Source: Oscillospiraceae bacterium (GTDB lineage Bacteria; Bacillota; Clostridia; Oscillospirales; Oscillospiraceae). Taken from it: a stretch of DNA of 64,000 nt. The position numbers and the translations under genes were made by a program. Below are positions 53,576-62,149 of the stretch, in pieces (position 1 is the first letter of the stretch; each line of letters starts with the position of its first letter). The notes below the pieces were generated by a model. That model saw only the letters and a program-made list of their open reading frames with translations, did no database searches and was not told where the DNA came from. The stretch covers positions 24,174 to 88,173 of the forward strand of contig JAAWHG010000006.1 of the NCBI GenBank assembly GCA_022795735.1. The letters run 5' to 3'.

Positions 53576-54166
53576 CGCCGCCGCTCCTTTGGCTATTTTG
53601 AGTCCCAGAGCGGAAAAGCCGCAGGCGAAGACCCCCACGGCGCTCACGCCGAAGGAAACCGTCCCAACAGACGCCATTCCCAAAGCCAGCAGCAGCCCAA
53701 AGGCGATCATCCCCAGGGAAAATAGCCCCAGAGAGATAATGCCCACGGCCACAACCCCCACCGCGAAGTTGCCCACCGCGACAATCCCAATCGCGGTATT
53801 GCCGCAATCCGGCGCGCGTCCGCTCCCAAAGCGGACCGCGACCAGCGGCAGCCCGAACAGCCTCTGCCTGCTCGTGTAAGCGAACCGGCTCGTATCCATC
53901 CGCCGGTGTATCGCCTCCACCTTGGCCTCCAGACGGGAGAGACCTTCTGGCCGCGTTTCCGGCTCGGTCAGACCGTCCTTGACCAGATAGTCCACGCTGA
54001 CACCGAACAGCTCCGACAGCGCGACCAGCTTTCCCAGCTCCGGCGCGGCCTGCCCCGACTCCCACTTGCTCACCGACTGGCGGGTGACGCCCAATCTGTC
54101 GGCCAATTGCTCCTGGGACAATCCAGCCCGGCGGCGAAGCGCGTTCAATTTTTCCCCCAACGACAT
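53549..54166 (-). CDS. XRE-family regulator with glycine-pentad membrane tail
   Basis: A 205-residue protein. Residues 1-62 are a helix-turn-helix of the Xre/SinR type (LGEKLNALRRRAGLSQEQLA, VTRQSVSKWESGQAAPEL). A linker with LSRLEAKVEAIHRRMD follows. Residues 124-190 are hydrophobic with Gly every five residues (G127, 132, 137, 142, 147, 152, 157, then 163 to 188), e.g. NFAVGVVAVGIISLG. Similar tails occur on other Firmicute Xre proteins and may fold as a membrane-associated or coil-like repeat; function unknown. AAAGGA is ten bases before the ATG. It may sense envelope state. Confidence 0.85.
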   Translation of the reverse strand: MSLGEKLNALRRRAGLSQEQLADRLGVTRQSVSKWESGQAAPELGKLVALSELFGVSVDYLVKDGLTEPETRPEGLSRLEAKVEAIHRRMDTSRFAYTSRQRLFGLPLVAVRFGSGRAPDCGNTAIGIVAVGNFAVGVVAVGIISLGLFSLGMIAFGLLLALGMASVGTVSFGVSAVGVFACGFSALGLKIAKGAAACAIPLIRQ

Positions 54167-54274
54167 AAAGCGCACGTCCTTTCCTCAGATACCACCACCA
54201 TACCCCATAGCGGTCGAAAAAGAAAGAACACGGCGGTTGGAATCTTGTCAACCAGCGGTTGCGGCCCCATCGTT

Positions 54275-55474
54275 TCAGACAAAAACGTACTGCTTTAATC
54301 TCGAAAACGCCTCTTCGACCCGGGCGGCCGGCAGGGCCAGATTCATACGGATATGACAGGGCCCGTGGAACATCCGCCCGTCCTGCCACGCGACCCCCAC
54401 GTCGGAGCCGCGCTTTTGCAGCTCGCCGATGTCCACCCCATGCGAGGCGCACCATTCCGTGCAGTCGAGGAAGAGCATATAGGTCGCCTCGGGCCGGAAG
54501 ACCCGGACGCCGGGGAAGTTGTCCCGGATAAAATCGCAGGCGTAATCCACATTCCGTGCCAACACCCGGCACAGCTCGTCCACCCAGGCCTCTCCCTCGT
54601 TGTAGGCGGCAATCAGGGCGTGGACCGATAGAACGTTGACGCTGTTGTAGTGGCAAAGGGCCGACTCCTTGGCGATCAAATCCCGCAGCCGCCTGTCGTA
54701 GATGATGTGGTAGCTTCCCACCAGCCCCGCCAGATTAAAGGTCTTGGAGGGGGCGTACAGCGCTACTGTCCGGTACTTCGCGTCCTCCGACACCGACTGG
54801 GTCGGGATGTGCCTGCGCCCGTCCAGCAGCAGGTCGGACCAGATCTCATCGGAAATCACGTCCACATCGTACTGGGCAAACAGCTCCATGACCTCCTCGA
54901 TCTCCCAGCGCTCCCACACCCGCCCGCAGGGGTTGTGGGGTGAGCAGAAAATCACGGTGTGAATGGCGTGCCGCCGCAGCTTGTCCGCCATGTCGGCAAA
55001 GTCCATGCGCCAGACGCCCTGTTCGTCCAGCACCAGCGGACTGTGGATAATCTCATAGCCGTTACCCTTGAGCACATTGGTGAAGCCGATATAGGTCGGC
55101 GAATGGACCAGCACCGGGCCGCCCCTCGGGCACATGACATGCAGCGCGCTGACCACGCCGCCGAGCACGCCGTTCTCATAGCCGATGGCCTCGTCGGGCA
55201 GCGCCTCCACGCCGTTGCGCCGCTTCTGCCAATCGCGGATTGCTTGAAAATAGGACGGCGGTAAATGGAAGTACCCGTAGGCCGGATGGGAAGCGCGGCG
55301 AATCAGGGCCTCGGGGATGGCCGGGGCGGTTGGAAAGTTCATGTCGGCCACCCACATGGGGATGATGTCGAACCCCGCCTTGGGCGGCTGGGGGGCGAAC
55401 CCCTTGCCCAAGCTGTCCACCGCCATGGCGTCCCAGCCCCGGCGGTCTAAAATGGATGTGAAATCGTATTGCAT
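54275..55474 (-). CDS. MalY/PatB family pyridoxal-phosphate aminotransferase/C-S lyase
   Basis: A 399-residue fold-type I PLP enzyme. Features: MWVADMNFPTAPAI near the N-terminus, GYENGVLGGVVSALHVM, FCSPHNPCGRVW, the cofactor Asp in VISDEIWSDLLL and the Schiff-base Lys in ALYAPSKTFNLAGLVGS. This is the MalY/PatB branch, which cleaves cystathionine or other cysteine conjugates. Ribosome-binding site GGAGG lies upstream of the ATG, inside the end of the preceding small gene (one base between genes). It is last in the seven-gene minus-strand run. Confidence 0.94.
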   Translation of the reverse strand: MQYDFTSILDRRGWDAMAVDSLGKGFAPQPPKAGFDIIPMWVADMNFPTAPAIPEALIRRASHPAYGYFHLPPSYFQAIRDWQKRRNGVEALPDEAIGYENGVLGGVVSALHVMCPRGGPVLVHSPTYIGFTNVLKGNGYEIIHSPLVLDEQGVWRMDFADMADKLRRHAIHTVIFCSPHNPCGRVWERWEIEEVMELFAQYDVDVISDEIWSDLLLDGRRHIPTQSVSEDAKYRTVALYAPSKTFNLAGLVGSYHIIYDRRLRDLIAKESALCHYNSVNVLSVHALIAAYNEGEAWVDELCRVLARNVDYACDFIRDNFPGVRVFRPEATYMLFLDCTEWCASHGVDIGELQKRGSDVGVAWQDGRMFHGPCHIRMNLALPAARVEEAFSRLKQYVFV

Positions 55475-55475
55475 C

Positions 55476-55724
55476 CTATTCTCCCTCCTCCAATTCCCCG
55501 CCGCAATAGGGACAGTAATCCCCTCTGCTCCGGTCAAGGTACTTCCCGCAGTGGGGACACCGGTAAAATATCAAGTGAAAAATTAAAGCTCCCGCGATCA
55601 TCACAACGCCCGCTCCTGAGATCAGTTTTATTTCCATGGCGATTCCCGCAGCGTAGACAACAGCCCCGGCTAAACCGGCCGTCACCATCCAGAAACGCAC
55701 TTTCTGCGGCGTCAATTTTTTCAT
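55476..55724 (-). CDS. Small two-helix membrane protein with C-terminal zinc ribbon
   Basis: An 82-residue protein: two hydrophobic segments (FWMVTAGLAGAVVYAAGI and ISGAGVVMIAGALIFHLIF) and a C-terminal zinc ribbon with CPHCGKYLDRSRGDYCPYCG. AGGAG lies nine bases before the ATG. It sits between the U32 and MalY genes in a tight operon. The family is not characterised to my knowledge; the ribbon would be exposed near the membrane. Confidence 0.8.
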   Translation of the reverse strand: MKKLTPQKVRFWMVTAGLAGAVVYAAGIAMEIKLISGAGVVMIAGALIFHLIFYRCPHCGKYLDRSRGDYCPYCGGELEEGE

Positions 55725-55736
55725 TCCGCACCACTC

Positions 55737-56957
55737 CTATCGTCCCGACAGTTCCACCCGGCGGCGCAGGATGGACCAGGGCGGAACCGGTTTTGGCAGA
55801 CGCATGGTAAAAACCATCTGGGGTGTCCGGGGCTCCAACAGCTCCCCGCCGTCCTCCCCCGTCATCACCGGGACCGTAAAGGAAAAGGGCTTGGTGTCCG
55901 GCCCCACCAATTCCAGCTCGTCCCCGGCGCGGAACTTGTTGCGCAGGCTCAGCGTCGCGAGGCCGTCCGCGCCGCAGCCGGTCACCAGCGCGACGACCTG
56001 CCATTCCCGGAGATAGCGGGCGCTTTCGGTATACTGCCCAGGCGGGCCGTAAAAAAAACCGGTGGCGTAGTGGCGGTGGCTCACATGCTCCACCTCGTCC
56101 CGCCACACCGGGTCCACGGGCCGTCCCGCCGCCACCGCGTCCAGCACATGGCGGTAGGCCCCGGTGACAACCGCCGCGTAATAGGCCGACTTGGCGCGGC
56201 CCTCAATCTTCAGGCAGTCCACCCCGGCGTCCATCAGGTCGTCGAGGTGGTCAATCATGCACATATCCCGGGAGTTCATGATGTACGTGCCCTTTTCGTC
56301 CTCAAAGACCGGGAAGTATTCGCCGGGACGCTTTTCCTCCATCAGCGCGTACTGATACCGGCAGGGTTGGGCGCACGCGCCCCGGTTGGCGTCCCGCCCG
56401 GTCATGTAGTTGGACAGCAGGCAGCGGCCCGAATAGCTGACGCACATGGCCCCGTGTACAAAGGTCTCCAATTCCAGCTCCTTGGGCGTCTTGGCGCGGA
56501 TGGCGGCGATCTCCTCCAACGACAGCTCCCGCGCCAGCACCACCCGCTTCGCCCCCAGCTCATACCACGCCGCGGCGCAGAGATGGTTGGCAACCGACAC
56601 CTGGGTGGAGACGTGGCGCTCACAGCGGGGCGCGTATTTCTCCGCCAGCCGGAAGACCCCCAGATCGGCAACAATCAGCGCGTCCGCCCCGGCCTCGTTC
56701 AGCCGTTCCAAGTGCCCGGGGAGACCGTCCAGCTCGTCTCCCCGGGGCATGGTGTTGACGGTCACATGGACCTTGACATGGTGCGCGTGGGCAAACCGCA
56801 CCGCCTGAAACAATTCGTCCTGTTCAAAGTTTCCGGCAAAGGAACGCATCCCGAAAGAGGTCCCCGCCAGATAGACCGCGTCCGCGCCGTAGAGGACGGC
56901 CATCTTCAACCGTTCCATATCCCCCGCGGGGGCCAATAGCTCCGGTTTATCCCGCAT
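55737..56957 (-). CDS. U32 family peptidase-like protein (tRNA/rRNA hydroxylation group)
   Basis: A 406-residue U32 protein: ELLAPAGDMERLKMAVLYGA, the Cys-rich iron-sulfur core HGAMCVSYSGRCLLSNYMTG with RGACAQPCRYQY, and the C-terminal beta barrel. Related proteins TrhP/RlhA hydroxylate uridine or cytidine in RNA using prephenate-derived chemistry; older annotations call them collagenase-like peptidases. I start at MRDKPELLAPAG, where GGAG lies ten bases upstream; it overlaps the mltG stop by 11 bases. The pairing mltG-U32 is common in Clostridia. Confidence 0.92.
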   Translation of the reverse strand: MRDKPELLAPAGDMERLKMAVLYGADAVYLAGTSFGMRSFAGNFEQDELFQAVRFAHAHHVKVHVTVNTMPRGDELDGLPGHLERLNEAGADALIVADLGVFRLAEKYAPRCERHVSTQVSVANHLCAAAWYELGAKRVVLARELSLEEIAAIRAKTPKELELETFVHGAMCVSYSGRCLLSNYMTGRDANRGACAQPCRYQYALMEEKRPGEYFPVFEDEKGTYIMNSRDMCMIDHLDDLMDAGVDCLKIEGRAKSAYYAAVVTGAYRHVLDAVAAGRPVDPVWRDEVEHVSHRHYATGFFYGPPGQYTESARYLREWQVVALVTGCGADGLATLSLRNKFRAGDELELVGPDTKPFSFTVPVMTGEDGGELLEPRTPQMVFTMRLPKPVPPWSILRRRVELSGR

Positions 56958-58278
56958 AATCGGCACTCTCCAGAAATTGCTCATGCTCCTGGTAGGTCTC
57001 CGAGAAGTGGTGCTTCCCGTCGGTTCCCAGGGCGTAGAAATAGTAGTCGGTGTCCTCGGGGTAGAGGGCCGCCCGGATACTGCCCAGGCCGGGGTTGGCG
57101 ATGGGGCCGGCGGGCAGGCCGGGATAGCGGCGGGTGTTGTAGGGACTGTCCACCATCAAATCCTGACTCGTCAGCGATTCCTTGTGCTCCCCGAGGGCGT
57201 AGAGCACCGAGGCGTCGATCTCCAGCAGCGGGTAGTTCTTGCTGCACAGGCGGTTGTAGATGACCGAGGCGATGGTGTCCGACTCGCTGACCGCCGCGCT
57301 CTCCTTTTCAATCAGGGAGGCGACGATAACGATCTTGTTCTCATCCATCATGGCAGCCTCAATCTCTTCCGCCGTGAAGCCCTCGGCGGTCATCTTTTCG
57401 CGAAGCTTCCCGTTGAGCTCGTCAATCCCCTCGCGCAGGTTGCCGTCGAAGCGCTTTTCATAGTTGTCCAGGAACTTGACCAGCACCTGTTCGGCGCGCT
57501 CGCCAGGGACCGCCTTGACGTCGTTGCTGATATAAAATTCATAGGTGTCAGGGAAGAGATAGCCCTCCAAACGGTTTTTCTCCCCATAGGGTACCCCTTT
57601 CAGGAAGTCGTAGTCAAAGGGCGTGTTGGCCGCCGCCTCGTAGAGCTCGGCCTCGGCGCAAACCCCCCGCTCTTCCAGCAGCGCGAAAATCTGGGCGCAG
57701 TCGTAGCCCTCGGGGATGGTCACGGTGTCGGTGGCCCGGTTGGTGTTGCCGCGCATCCCGTTGACCAGGGCGTGATAGTCATAGAGATTGTTGAGCTCGT
57801 AGGTGCCGGCGTCGATCTTTTCCTCCGCGTGGGAGAACCAGCAGTAGAAGCGGAACAGCCACGGGTAACGGACCAGTCCCTTCTGATGCAGGCGGCTGGC
57901 GATAACCGAAGCGTCGTCCTGCTCCGAAATGGTCACGCTGACCACCCGGTCCGATTTGGTCAGGGCCAGCACGTCGTCGGCGCAATACCAGCCGAACAGG
58001 GCCAGCAGGACCGAGAAGGTCAGCACCAAAAGGGTGTAGATCAGCACCTTCCAGCCGCGCCCGATGCCGCTGTCTCGGTATTCCGGTTCCGGCGGCTCGG
58101 CCTCCTCCTCGTCAGAGCCCAGGTCGGCGTAGACGTCCTGATGCCGGAGCTGCAAGGGATCAACCGGTCCCCTCTGCGCGCCGCCGCCCTGAAAGTCCTG
58201 CCGGGCGCTGCGGATGATATCGTCTATTTCCTGTTCCGGTTCCGGGTTCGGCCCGTCCATCCAATCGTTGTGCTCCAT
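56947..58278 (-). CDS. mltG: Endolytic transglycosylase MltG
   Basis: A 443-residue membrane-anchored enzyme that cuts nascent glycan strands and helps terminate peptidoglycan polymerisation. The cytoplasmic N-terminal tail (about 75 residues, acidic) precedes one membrane segment (WKVLIYTLLVLTFSVLLALF). A LysM-like region (SVTISEQDDASVIASRLHQK) is followed by the YceG core, with the catalytic Glu in VIVASLIEKESAAVSES and the end motif GLPAGPIANPGLGSIRAAL. Length is typical for Firmicutes with an N-tail. Confidence 0.95.
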   Translation of the reverse strand: MEHNDWMDGPNPEPEQEIDDIIRSARQDFQGGGAQRGPVDPLQLRHQDVYADLGSDEEEAEPPEPEYRDSGIGRGWKVLIYTLLVLTFSVLLALFGWYCADDVLALTKSDRVVSVTISEQDDASVIASRLHQKGLVRYPWLFRFYCWFSHAEEKIDAGTYELNNLYDYHALVNGMRGNTNRATDTVTIPEGYDCAQIFALLEERGVCAEAELYEAAANTPFDYDFLKGVPYGEKNRLEGYLFPDTYEFYISNDVKAVPGERAEQVLVKFLDNYEKRFDGNLREGIDELNGKLREKMTAEGFTAEEIEAAMMDENKIVIVASLIEKESAAVSESDTIASVIYNRLCSKNYPLLEIDASVLYALGEHKESLTSQDLMVDSPYNTRRYPGLPAGPIANPGLGSIRAALYPEDTDYYFYALGTDGKHHFSETYQEHEQFLESADYAG

Positions 58279-58315
58279 TCATTCTCGCCTCTCTCGCAGC
58301 GGTTTTCCCGTTTTT

Positions 58316-58855
58316 TTATTTTATCAGCATCCCATCCGCGACCTGTTTCGCCGTTGTCTCGCCGCAGACCGTTTCCGCCAGCTTGCGGGCAAAGGCCAGC
58401 GCCGTGCCGGGGCCCCGGCTGGTGATGAGTTTGCCGTCCACGACCACGTCGTCCTCCCGGTAATCGGCCGTTCCCATCTGGGAGCCGGTGCCGGGATAAC
58501 TGGTGACCCTGCGGCCGTCGCTGATGTGCAGGCCGGCAAGCACGGTGGGGCCGGCGCAGATGGCGGCCACATACTTTCCGTCCGCCCAGGCGTTTTCGAT
58601 GGCGGCCAGCGCGGCCCTGCTCCCGTTGATGGAAGCCACGCCGCCCAGTCCGCCGGGGATGACGATCATGTCCAGCGCCGCCCGGTCGATGTCCTCCACC
58701 CCGCAGTCGGCGCGGACGGTAATCCCATGCGCGCCCGTCACCTCGAGCCCGCCGATTCCGGCGGTGCGGACCTCCGCCCCGCAGCGGCGGAGTACATCCA
58801 CCGGCGCGATGGCCTCCACTTCCTCAAAGCCTTCTCCCAACAGTATATAGATCAT
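58316..58855 (-). CDS. DJ-1/PfpI family protein
   Basis: A 179-residue flavodoxin-like protein with EGFEEVEAIAPVDVLRR at the N-terminus and the nucleophile elbow AAICAGPTVLA, whose Cys is the redox-sensitive residue of DJ-1. The early Glu of the family (GFEE) is present. Members are deglycases, chaperones or of unknown role (YajL/ThiJ-like). GGAGG lies nine bases before the ATG. One base separates it from the WecG stop. Confidence 0.93.
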   Translation of the reverse strand: MIYILLGEGFEEVEAIAPVDVLRRCGAEVRTAGIGGLEVTGAHGITVRADCGVEDIDRAALDMIVIPGGLGGVASINGSRAALAAIENAWADGKYVAAICAGPTVLAGLHISDGRRVTSYPGTGSQMGTADYREDDVVVDGKLITSRGPGTALAFARKLAETVCGETTAKQVADGMLIK

Positions 58856-58856
58856 G

Positions 58857-59606
58857 TTATGCTTCCTCCATTCCGGATTTGTCCTTTTTTCTACGTATGC
58901 GTTCTCCCAGCACCGCGAACACGAATTTCGGAAGGCGAAGCTGGCGCTTGAACCGGCGGGGCTCCTTGATGAGGCGGTAGAACCACTCCAGTCCCAATTT
59001 CTGCATCCAGACCGGCGCGCGCTTGACCGTTCCGGCGAAGGCGTCCAGCGTGCCGCCGAGGCCCACCATCAGGCAGCCGTCCAGGTCGCGCAGATGGTCC
59101 CGCATAAAGCGTTCCTGTTTTGGGGAACCCAGGCATACGAAGAGCACCGCCGGCTTGGCGGCCCGGATGCCGTCGAGCCGCTCCGCCTCGTCCTGATAAT
59201 ACCCGTCGGCAGCGCCGCAGACGTCCAGCTTCGGATACCGCGCCCGCAGCTTGTCCGCCGCCAGCTCCGCCACGCCCGGCTTGCCGCCGAACAGGTAGAG
59301 GGACCGTTCCTCCCCTTCCAGCAGCGCGGCCAGCCGCTCGGCGAAGTCAACGCCCGATACCTTTTCCTTGAGGGGGGTCTTCAGCAGTTTGGCCCCCAGG
59401 ACGACGCCCACCCCGTCCGGCAAAACAAGCGCCGCGCCGTTGAGCAGCGCCCGGAACCCCTCGTCCCGTTTCGCTTCGTAGACGATTTCAGGGTTTGGGG
59501 TAACGCAATAACAGGTTTCGCCCCGGTCCAGTATGCGCTTGGCCTCCGCGACGGTCTCGTCCATGGTGAGGTTGTCGAAGCCGACACCGAGTATGTCAAT
59601 CCTCAT
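58857..59606 (-). CDS. WecG/TagA/CpsF family glycosyltransferase
   Basis: A 249-residue GT26 enzyme that adds N-acetylmannosaminuronate or N-acetylmannosamine to a lipid-linked sugar during wall teichoic-acid or polysaccharide synthesis. Family blocks: YCVTPNPEIVYEA, LPDGVGVVLGA, LYLFGGKPGVAE, LGSPKQERFM and VGLGGTLDAFAG followed by RAPVWMQKLGLEWFYRL. The C-terminal basic stretch (RRKKDKS) is the membrane-association tail. GAGGGGG lies before the ATG. No other teichoic-acid genes are in the window. Confidence 0.95.
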   Translation of the reverse strand: MRIDILGVGFDNLTMDETVAEAKRILDRGETCYCVTPNPEIVYEAKRDEGFRALLNGAALVLPDGVGVVLGAKLLKTPLKEKVSGVDFAERLAALLEGEERSLYLFGGKPGVAELAADKLRARYPKLDVCGAADGYYQDEAERLDGIRAAKPAVLFVCLGSPKQERFMRDHLRDLDGCLMVGLGGTLDAFAGTVKRAPVWMQKLGLEWFYRLIKEPRRFKRQLRLPKFVFAVLGERIRRKKDKSGMEEA

Positions 59607-59637
59607 GCGGGAACCCCCTCTTTCTCTCTTCAACGCT

Positions 59638-59666
59638 ATGATAACATATTCTGCCACATTTGTCCA
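59638..59666 (-). promoter_or_regulatory. Promoter of the WecG-to-MalY operon
   Basis: Minus strand: TGGACA (59661-59666), 17-base spacer, TATCAT (59638-59643), 32 bases before the WecG start. It lies in the 63-base gap after the radical SAM gene. Confidence 0.75.
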
Positions 59667-59669
59667 TTT

Positions 59670-61538
59670 TTAACGCTTCTTTTGCCGGCCGTTCCCCTTC
59701 CGGGGTTTTTGCGCCGGCTTTTTGACCGGCGGCCGTCCCTCGCCCGGCCTAGGGCGGATCAGGCAGGGTCTGGCGTAGCCAATCAAATCCTGCCGCCCGG
59801 CTCTGACCAGCGCCTCGTGGACCAGATTGTAATTCTTGGGATTGCGGTATTGAATCAGCGCCCGCTGCATGGCCTTCTCATGGGGGTCGGTGGGCACATA
59901 GACCCGCTCCATCGTCCTCGGGTCGAGACCGGTGTAGTACATGACGGTGGAGAGGGTGGAGGGGGTGGGATAAAAATCCTGCACCTGTTCGGGCTGGTGG
60001 CCGGTGTTGCGCAGGTATTCCGCCAGGGCCACCGCCTCCCGCAGGGTCGAGCCGGGATGGGAGGACATGAGGTAAGGAACCACGTACTGCTTCAAGCCCA
60101 TCTGTTGGTTCAGTTTTTGATACTTTTCCAGGAAGCGGAGGTATACCGCGTGGCGCGGCTTGCCCATCCGGTCCAGCACCGGCGCGGCCACATGCTCCGG
60201 GGCCACCTTGAGCTGACCGGAAACGTGGAAGCGCACCAGCTCTTTAAAGAAGGTATCGTCGGGGTCGGCCAGCAAGTAGTCGAAGCGGACGCCGGAACGA
60301 ATGAACACCTTTTTCACCTTGGGCAGCTTTCGCAGCCTCCGGAGGAGGGAGAGATAATCGCAGTGGTCGGCAATCAAATTCTTACACGGCTTGGGGAAGA
60401 GGCATTGCCGGTCCGGACACGCCCCGCGCTTGTCCTGCTTGCCGCATGCCGGATGGCGGAAATTGGCGGTCGGACCGCCTACGTCGTGAATATAGCCTTT
60501 GAAATCGGGGGCGGCGGTCATGGCCTCTGCCTCCCGGAGGATGGAGTCATGGCTGCGGGTCTGGACGATTCGCCCCTGGTGAAAGGTCAGGGCGCAGAAG
60601 CTGCATGCACCAAAGCAACCCCGATTGGACACCAGGCTAAAGCGCACCTCCTCGATGGCCGGAACGCCGCCCAGCTTTTCATAGGACGGGTGGTAGGTCC
60701 GCTGGTAGGGGAGGTCGTAGACCTCGTCCATCTCCCGCTGGCTCAGCGGCTTTTGGGGCGGGTTCTGAATGACAAACTCCCGCTCGCCATACGGTTCCAC
60801 AAGGGTCTTGGCAGAAAAGGGGTCGGTGTTGCGGTACTGCATGCCAAAGCTTTCGGCGTAGCGTTTCTTCTGCTTTTGGAGCTCGGCAAAGGCGGGGAGG
60901 ACAATGTGCGGGGTCTGGACGTCGAGCTGCCGCGCCCGGTAGACCGTCCCGTCGAGGAAGGTGATCTCCCGGACCGGTATCCCGCTTTTGAGGGCGCCGG
61001 CGGCCTCTACGATGGAACGTTCCCCCATGCCGTAGAGCAGAAGGTCGGCCTGGCTGTCGAGCAGAATGGAACGCTTGAGCTGGCCGGACCAATAGTCGTA
61101 GTGCGCCAATCTCCGCAGGCTGGCCTCTACGCCGCCAATCAAAATGGGGATGTCCCCGTAAACCCGGCGAATCAGGTTGCAGTACACCACCGTCGCGTGG
61201 TCGGGCCGCTTGCCCATGACGCCGCCGGGGGTGAAGGCGTCGGTTTTGCGGCGCTTTTTGGACACCGCGTAGTGGTTGACCATGGAGTCCATGTTGCCGC
61301 CGCTGACCAGGAAGCCGAGGGCCGGGCGGCCCAGGGCGGCAATCGACGACGGATCCTTCCAATCGGGCTGGGAGAGAATCCCAACCCGGTAGCCGGCGGC
61401 CTCCAGGACCCGGCTGATGATGGCGTGGCCAAAGGACGGGTGGTCCACGTAGGCGTCGCCGATCACGTAGACAAAGTCACAGGCGTCCCAGCCGCGCGCC
61501 GCCATGTCCGATTTTGAGATGGGCAGGAAATTTCGCAT
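59670..61538 (-). CDS. YgiQ family radical SAM protein
   Basis: A 622-residue protein. The N-terminal cobalamin-like/UPF0313 region (FVYVIGDAYVDHPSFGHAII, LVSGGNMDSMVNHYAVSKK) is followed by the radical SAM core with SNRGCFGACSFCAL (CxxxCxxC, ligates the 4Fe-4S cluster) and then KVAPEHVAAPVLDRMGKP. The C-terminus is a basic tail (RKGNGRQKKR). The product of the reaction is not known for YgiQ proteins. GGGGGAGG lies three bases before the ATG. Confidence 0.95.
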   Translation of the reverse strand: MRNFLPISKSDMAARGWDACDFVYVIGDAYVDHPSFGHAIISRVLEAAGYRVGILSQPDWKDPSSIAALGRPALGFLVSGGNMDSMVNHYAVSKKRRKTDAFTPGGVMGKRPDHATVVYCNLIRRVYGDIPILIGGVEASLRRLAHYDYWSGQLKRSILLDSQADLLLYGMGERSIVEAAGALKSGIPVREITFLDGTVYRARQLDVQTPHIVLPAFAELQKQKKRYAESFGMQYRNTDPFSAKTLVEPYGEREFVIQNPPQKPLSQREMDEVYDLPYQRTYHPSYEKLGGVPAIEEVRFSLVSNRGCFGACSFCALTFHQGRIVQTRSHDSILREAEAMTAAPDFKGYIHDVGGPTANFRHPACGKQDKRGACPDRQCLFPKPCKNLIADHCDYLSLLRRLRKLPKVKKVFIRSGVRFDYLLADPDDTFFKELVRFHVSGQLKVAPEHVAAPVLDRMGKPRHAVYLRFLEKYQKLNQQMGLKQYVVPYLMSSHPGSTLREAVALAEYLRNTGHQPEQVQDFYPTPSTLSTVMYYTGLDPRTMERVYVPTDPHEKAMQRALIQYRNPKNYNLVHEALVRAGRQDLIGYARPCLIRPRPGEGRPPVKKPAQKPRKGNGRQKKR

Positions 61539-61561
61539 CGGCCTCCCCCTTTCTTTGCTAT

Positions 61562-61590
61562 ACTATATCATGTGCGGGGCCGCGCCGCAA
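61562..61590 (-). promoter_or_regulatory. Promoter of the YgiQ-type gene
   Basis: Minus strand: TTGCGG (61585-61590), 17-base spacer, TATAGT (61562-61567), 24 bases before the start. Confidence 0.7.
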
Positions 61591-61613
61591 GATGTTTTGA
61601 ATTGCGAAAAATA

Positions 61614-61632
61614 TTTATTGATAATCAATAAA
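61614..61632. promoter_or_regulatory. Perfect 8-3-8 palindrome, likely operator
   Basis: TTTATTGA-TAA-TCAATAAA lies between the two divergent promoters, six bases upstream of the -35 box of the DUF2975 gene. The shape suits a dimeric helix-turn-helix regulator (the nearby YozG-like protein is a candidate); it also has some resemblance to a Fur box. Confidence 0.55.
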
Positions 61633-61638
61633 TTATAC

Positions 61639-61667
61639 TTGACATTCGATATATCCCGTGTTAACAT
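61639..61667 (+). promoter_or_regulatory. Near-consensus promoter of the DUF2975 operon
   Basis: Perfect TTGACA (61639-61644), 17-base spacer, TAACAT (61662-61667), 24 bases before the start codon. Confidence 0.88.
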
Positions 61668-61691
61668 GGCGGGGAAAAGGAGTTGACGGCA

Positions 61692-62138
61692 ATGCGTTGG
61701 GACAAGGACAAGAGTATTCTGCTGAGTAAAATCTTTACCGCCGCTATCGCGGTGATTTTGCTGGCGCTTTGTATCGCGAGCCCGTGGAGCCGGCTTTTTT
61801 CGGTGCAGCTAACCTATAAGAACCTGCGCGTAAACTGGTACACCGTTTCACTCATCGCTTTTGCGCCGCCGGCTTACACCGCCCTCTGGCAGCTCTACCG
61901 GCTGCTGCGCAATCTCAGCAGGGGCCAGGTTTTCGTCGCGGCAAACGTGCGCTGCCTGCGGGCGATTTCCTGGTGCTGCTTCGCGTCGGCGGCGGTATTC
62001 TTTTTCAGCGGCCTTTACAGCACGAGCTGGATTGTGCTCTTTGTGGCGGCGGTGTTCGGGGGACTGATTCTACGGGTGGTCAAAAACGTCTTTGCCGCCG
62101 CCGTCGCCCTACAGGACGAACAGGATTTGACCATTTAG
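61692..62138 (+). CDS. DUF2975 membrane protein
   Basis: A 148-residue protein with about four membrane segments (KIFTAAIAVILLALCIA, NWYTVSLIAFAPPAYTALW, SWCCFASAAVFFFSGLY, WIVLFVAAVFGGLIL) and the loop LYRLLRNLSRGQVFVAANVR, where the F-x-x-x-N-V-R-x-L-R element is typical of DUF2975. These genes are usually followed by a small YozG-like regulator, as here. I start at ATG 61692 (MRWDKDK), nine bases after AAAGGAG; an upstream in-frame TTG would overlap that site. Confidence 0.87.
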   Translation: MRWDKDKSILLSKIFTAAIAVILLALCIASPWSRLFSVQLTYKNLRVNWYTVSLIAFAPPAYTALWQLYRLLRNLSRGQVFVAANVRCLRAISWCCFASAAVFFFSGLYSTSWIVLFVAAVFGGLILRVVKNVFAAAVALQDEQDLTI

Positions 62139-62149
62139 GAGGCGGTGCA

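Noticed and set aside
58854..61517. 887-codon plus-strand frame opposite the WecG and YgiQ-type genes
   Set aside because: Spans two clear minus-strand genes and their promoter; its translation has no domain and is biased as expected for an antisense shadow.
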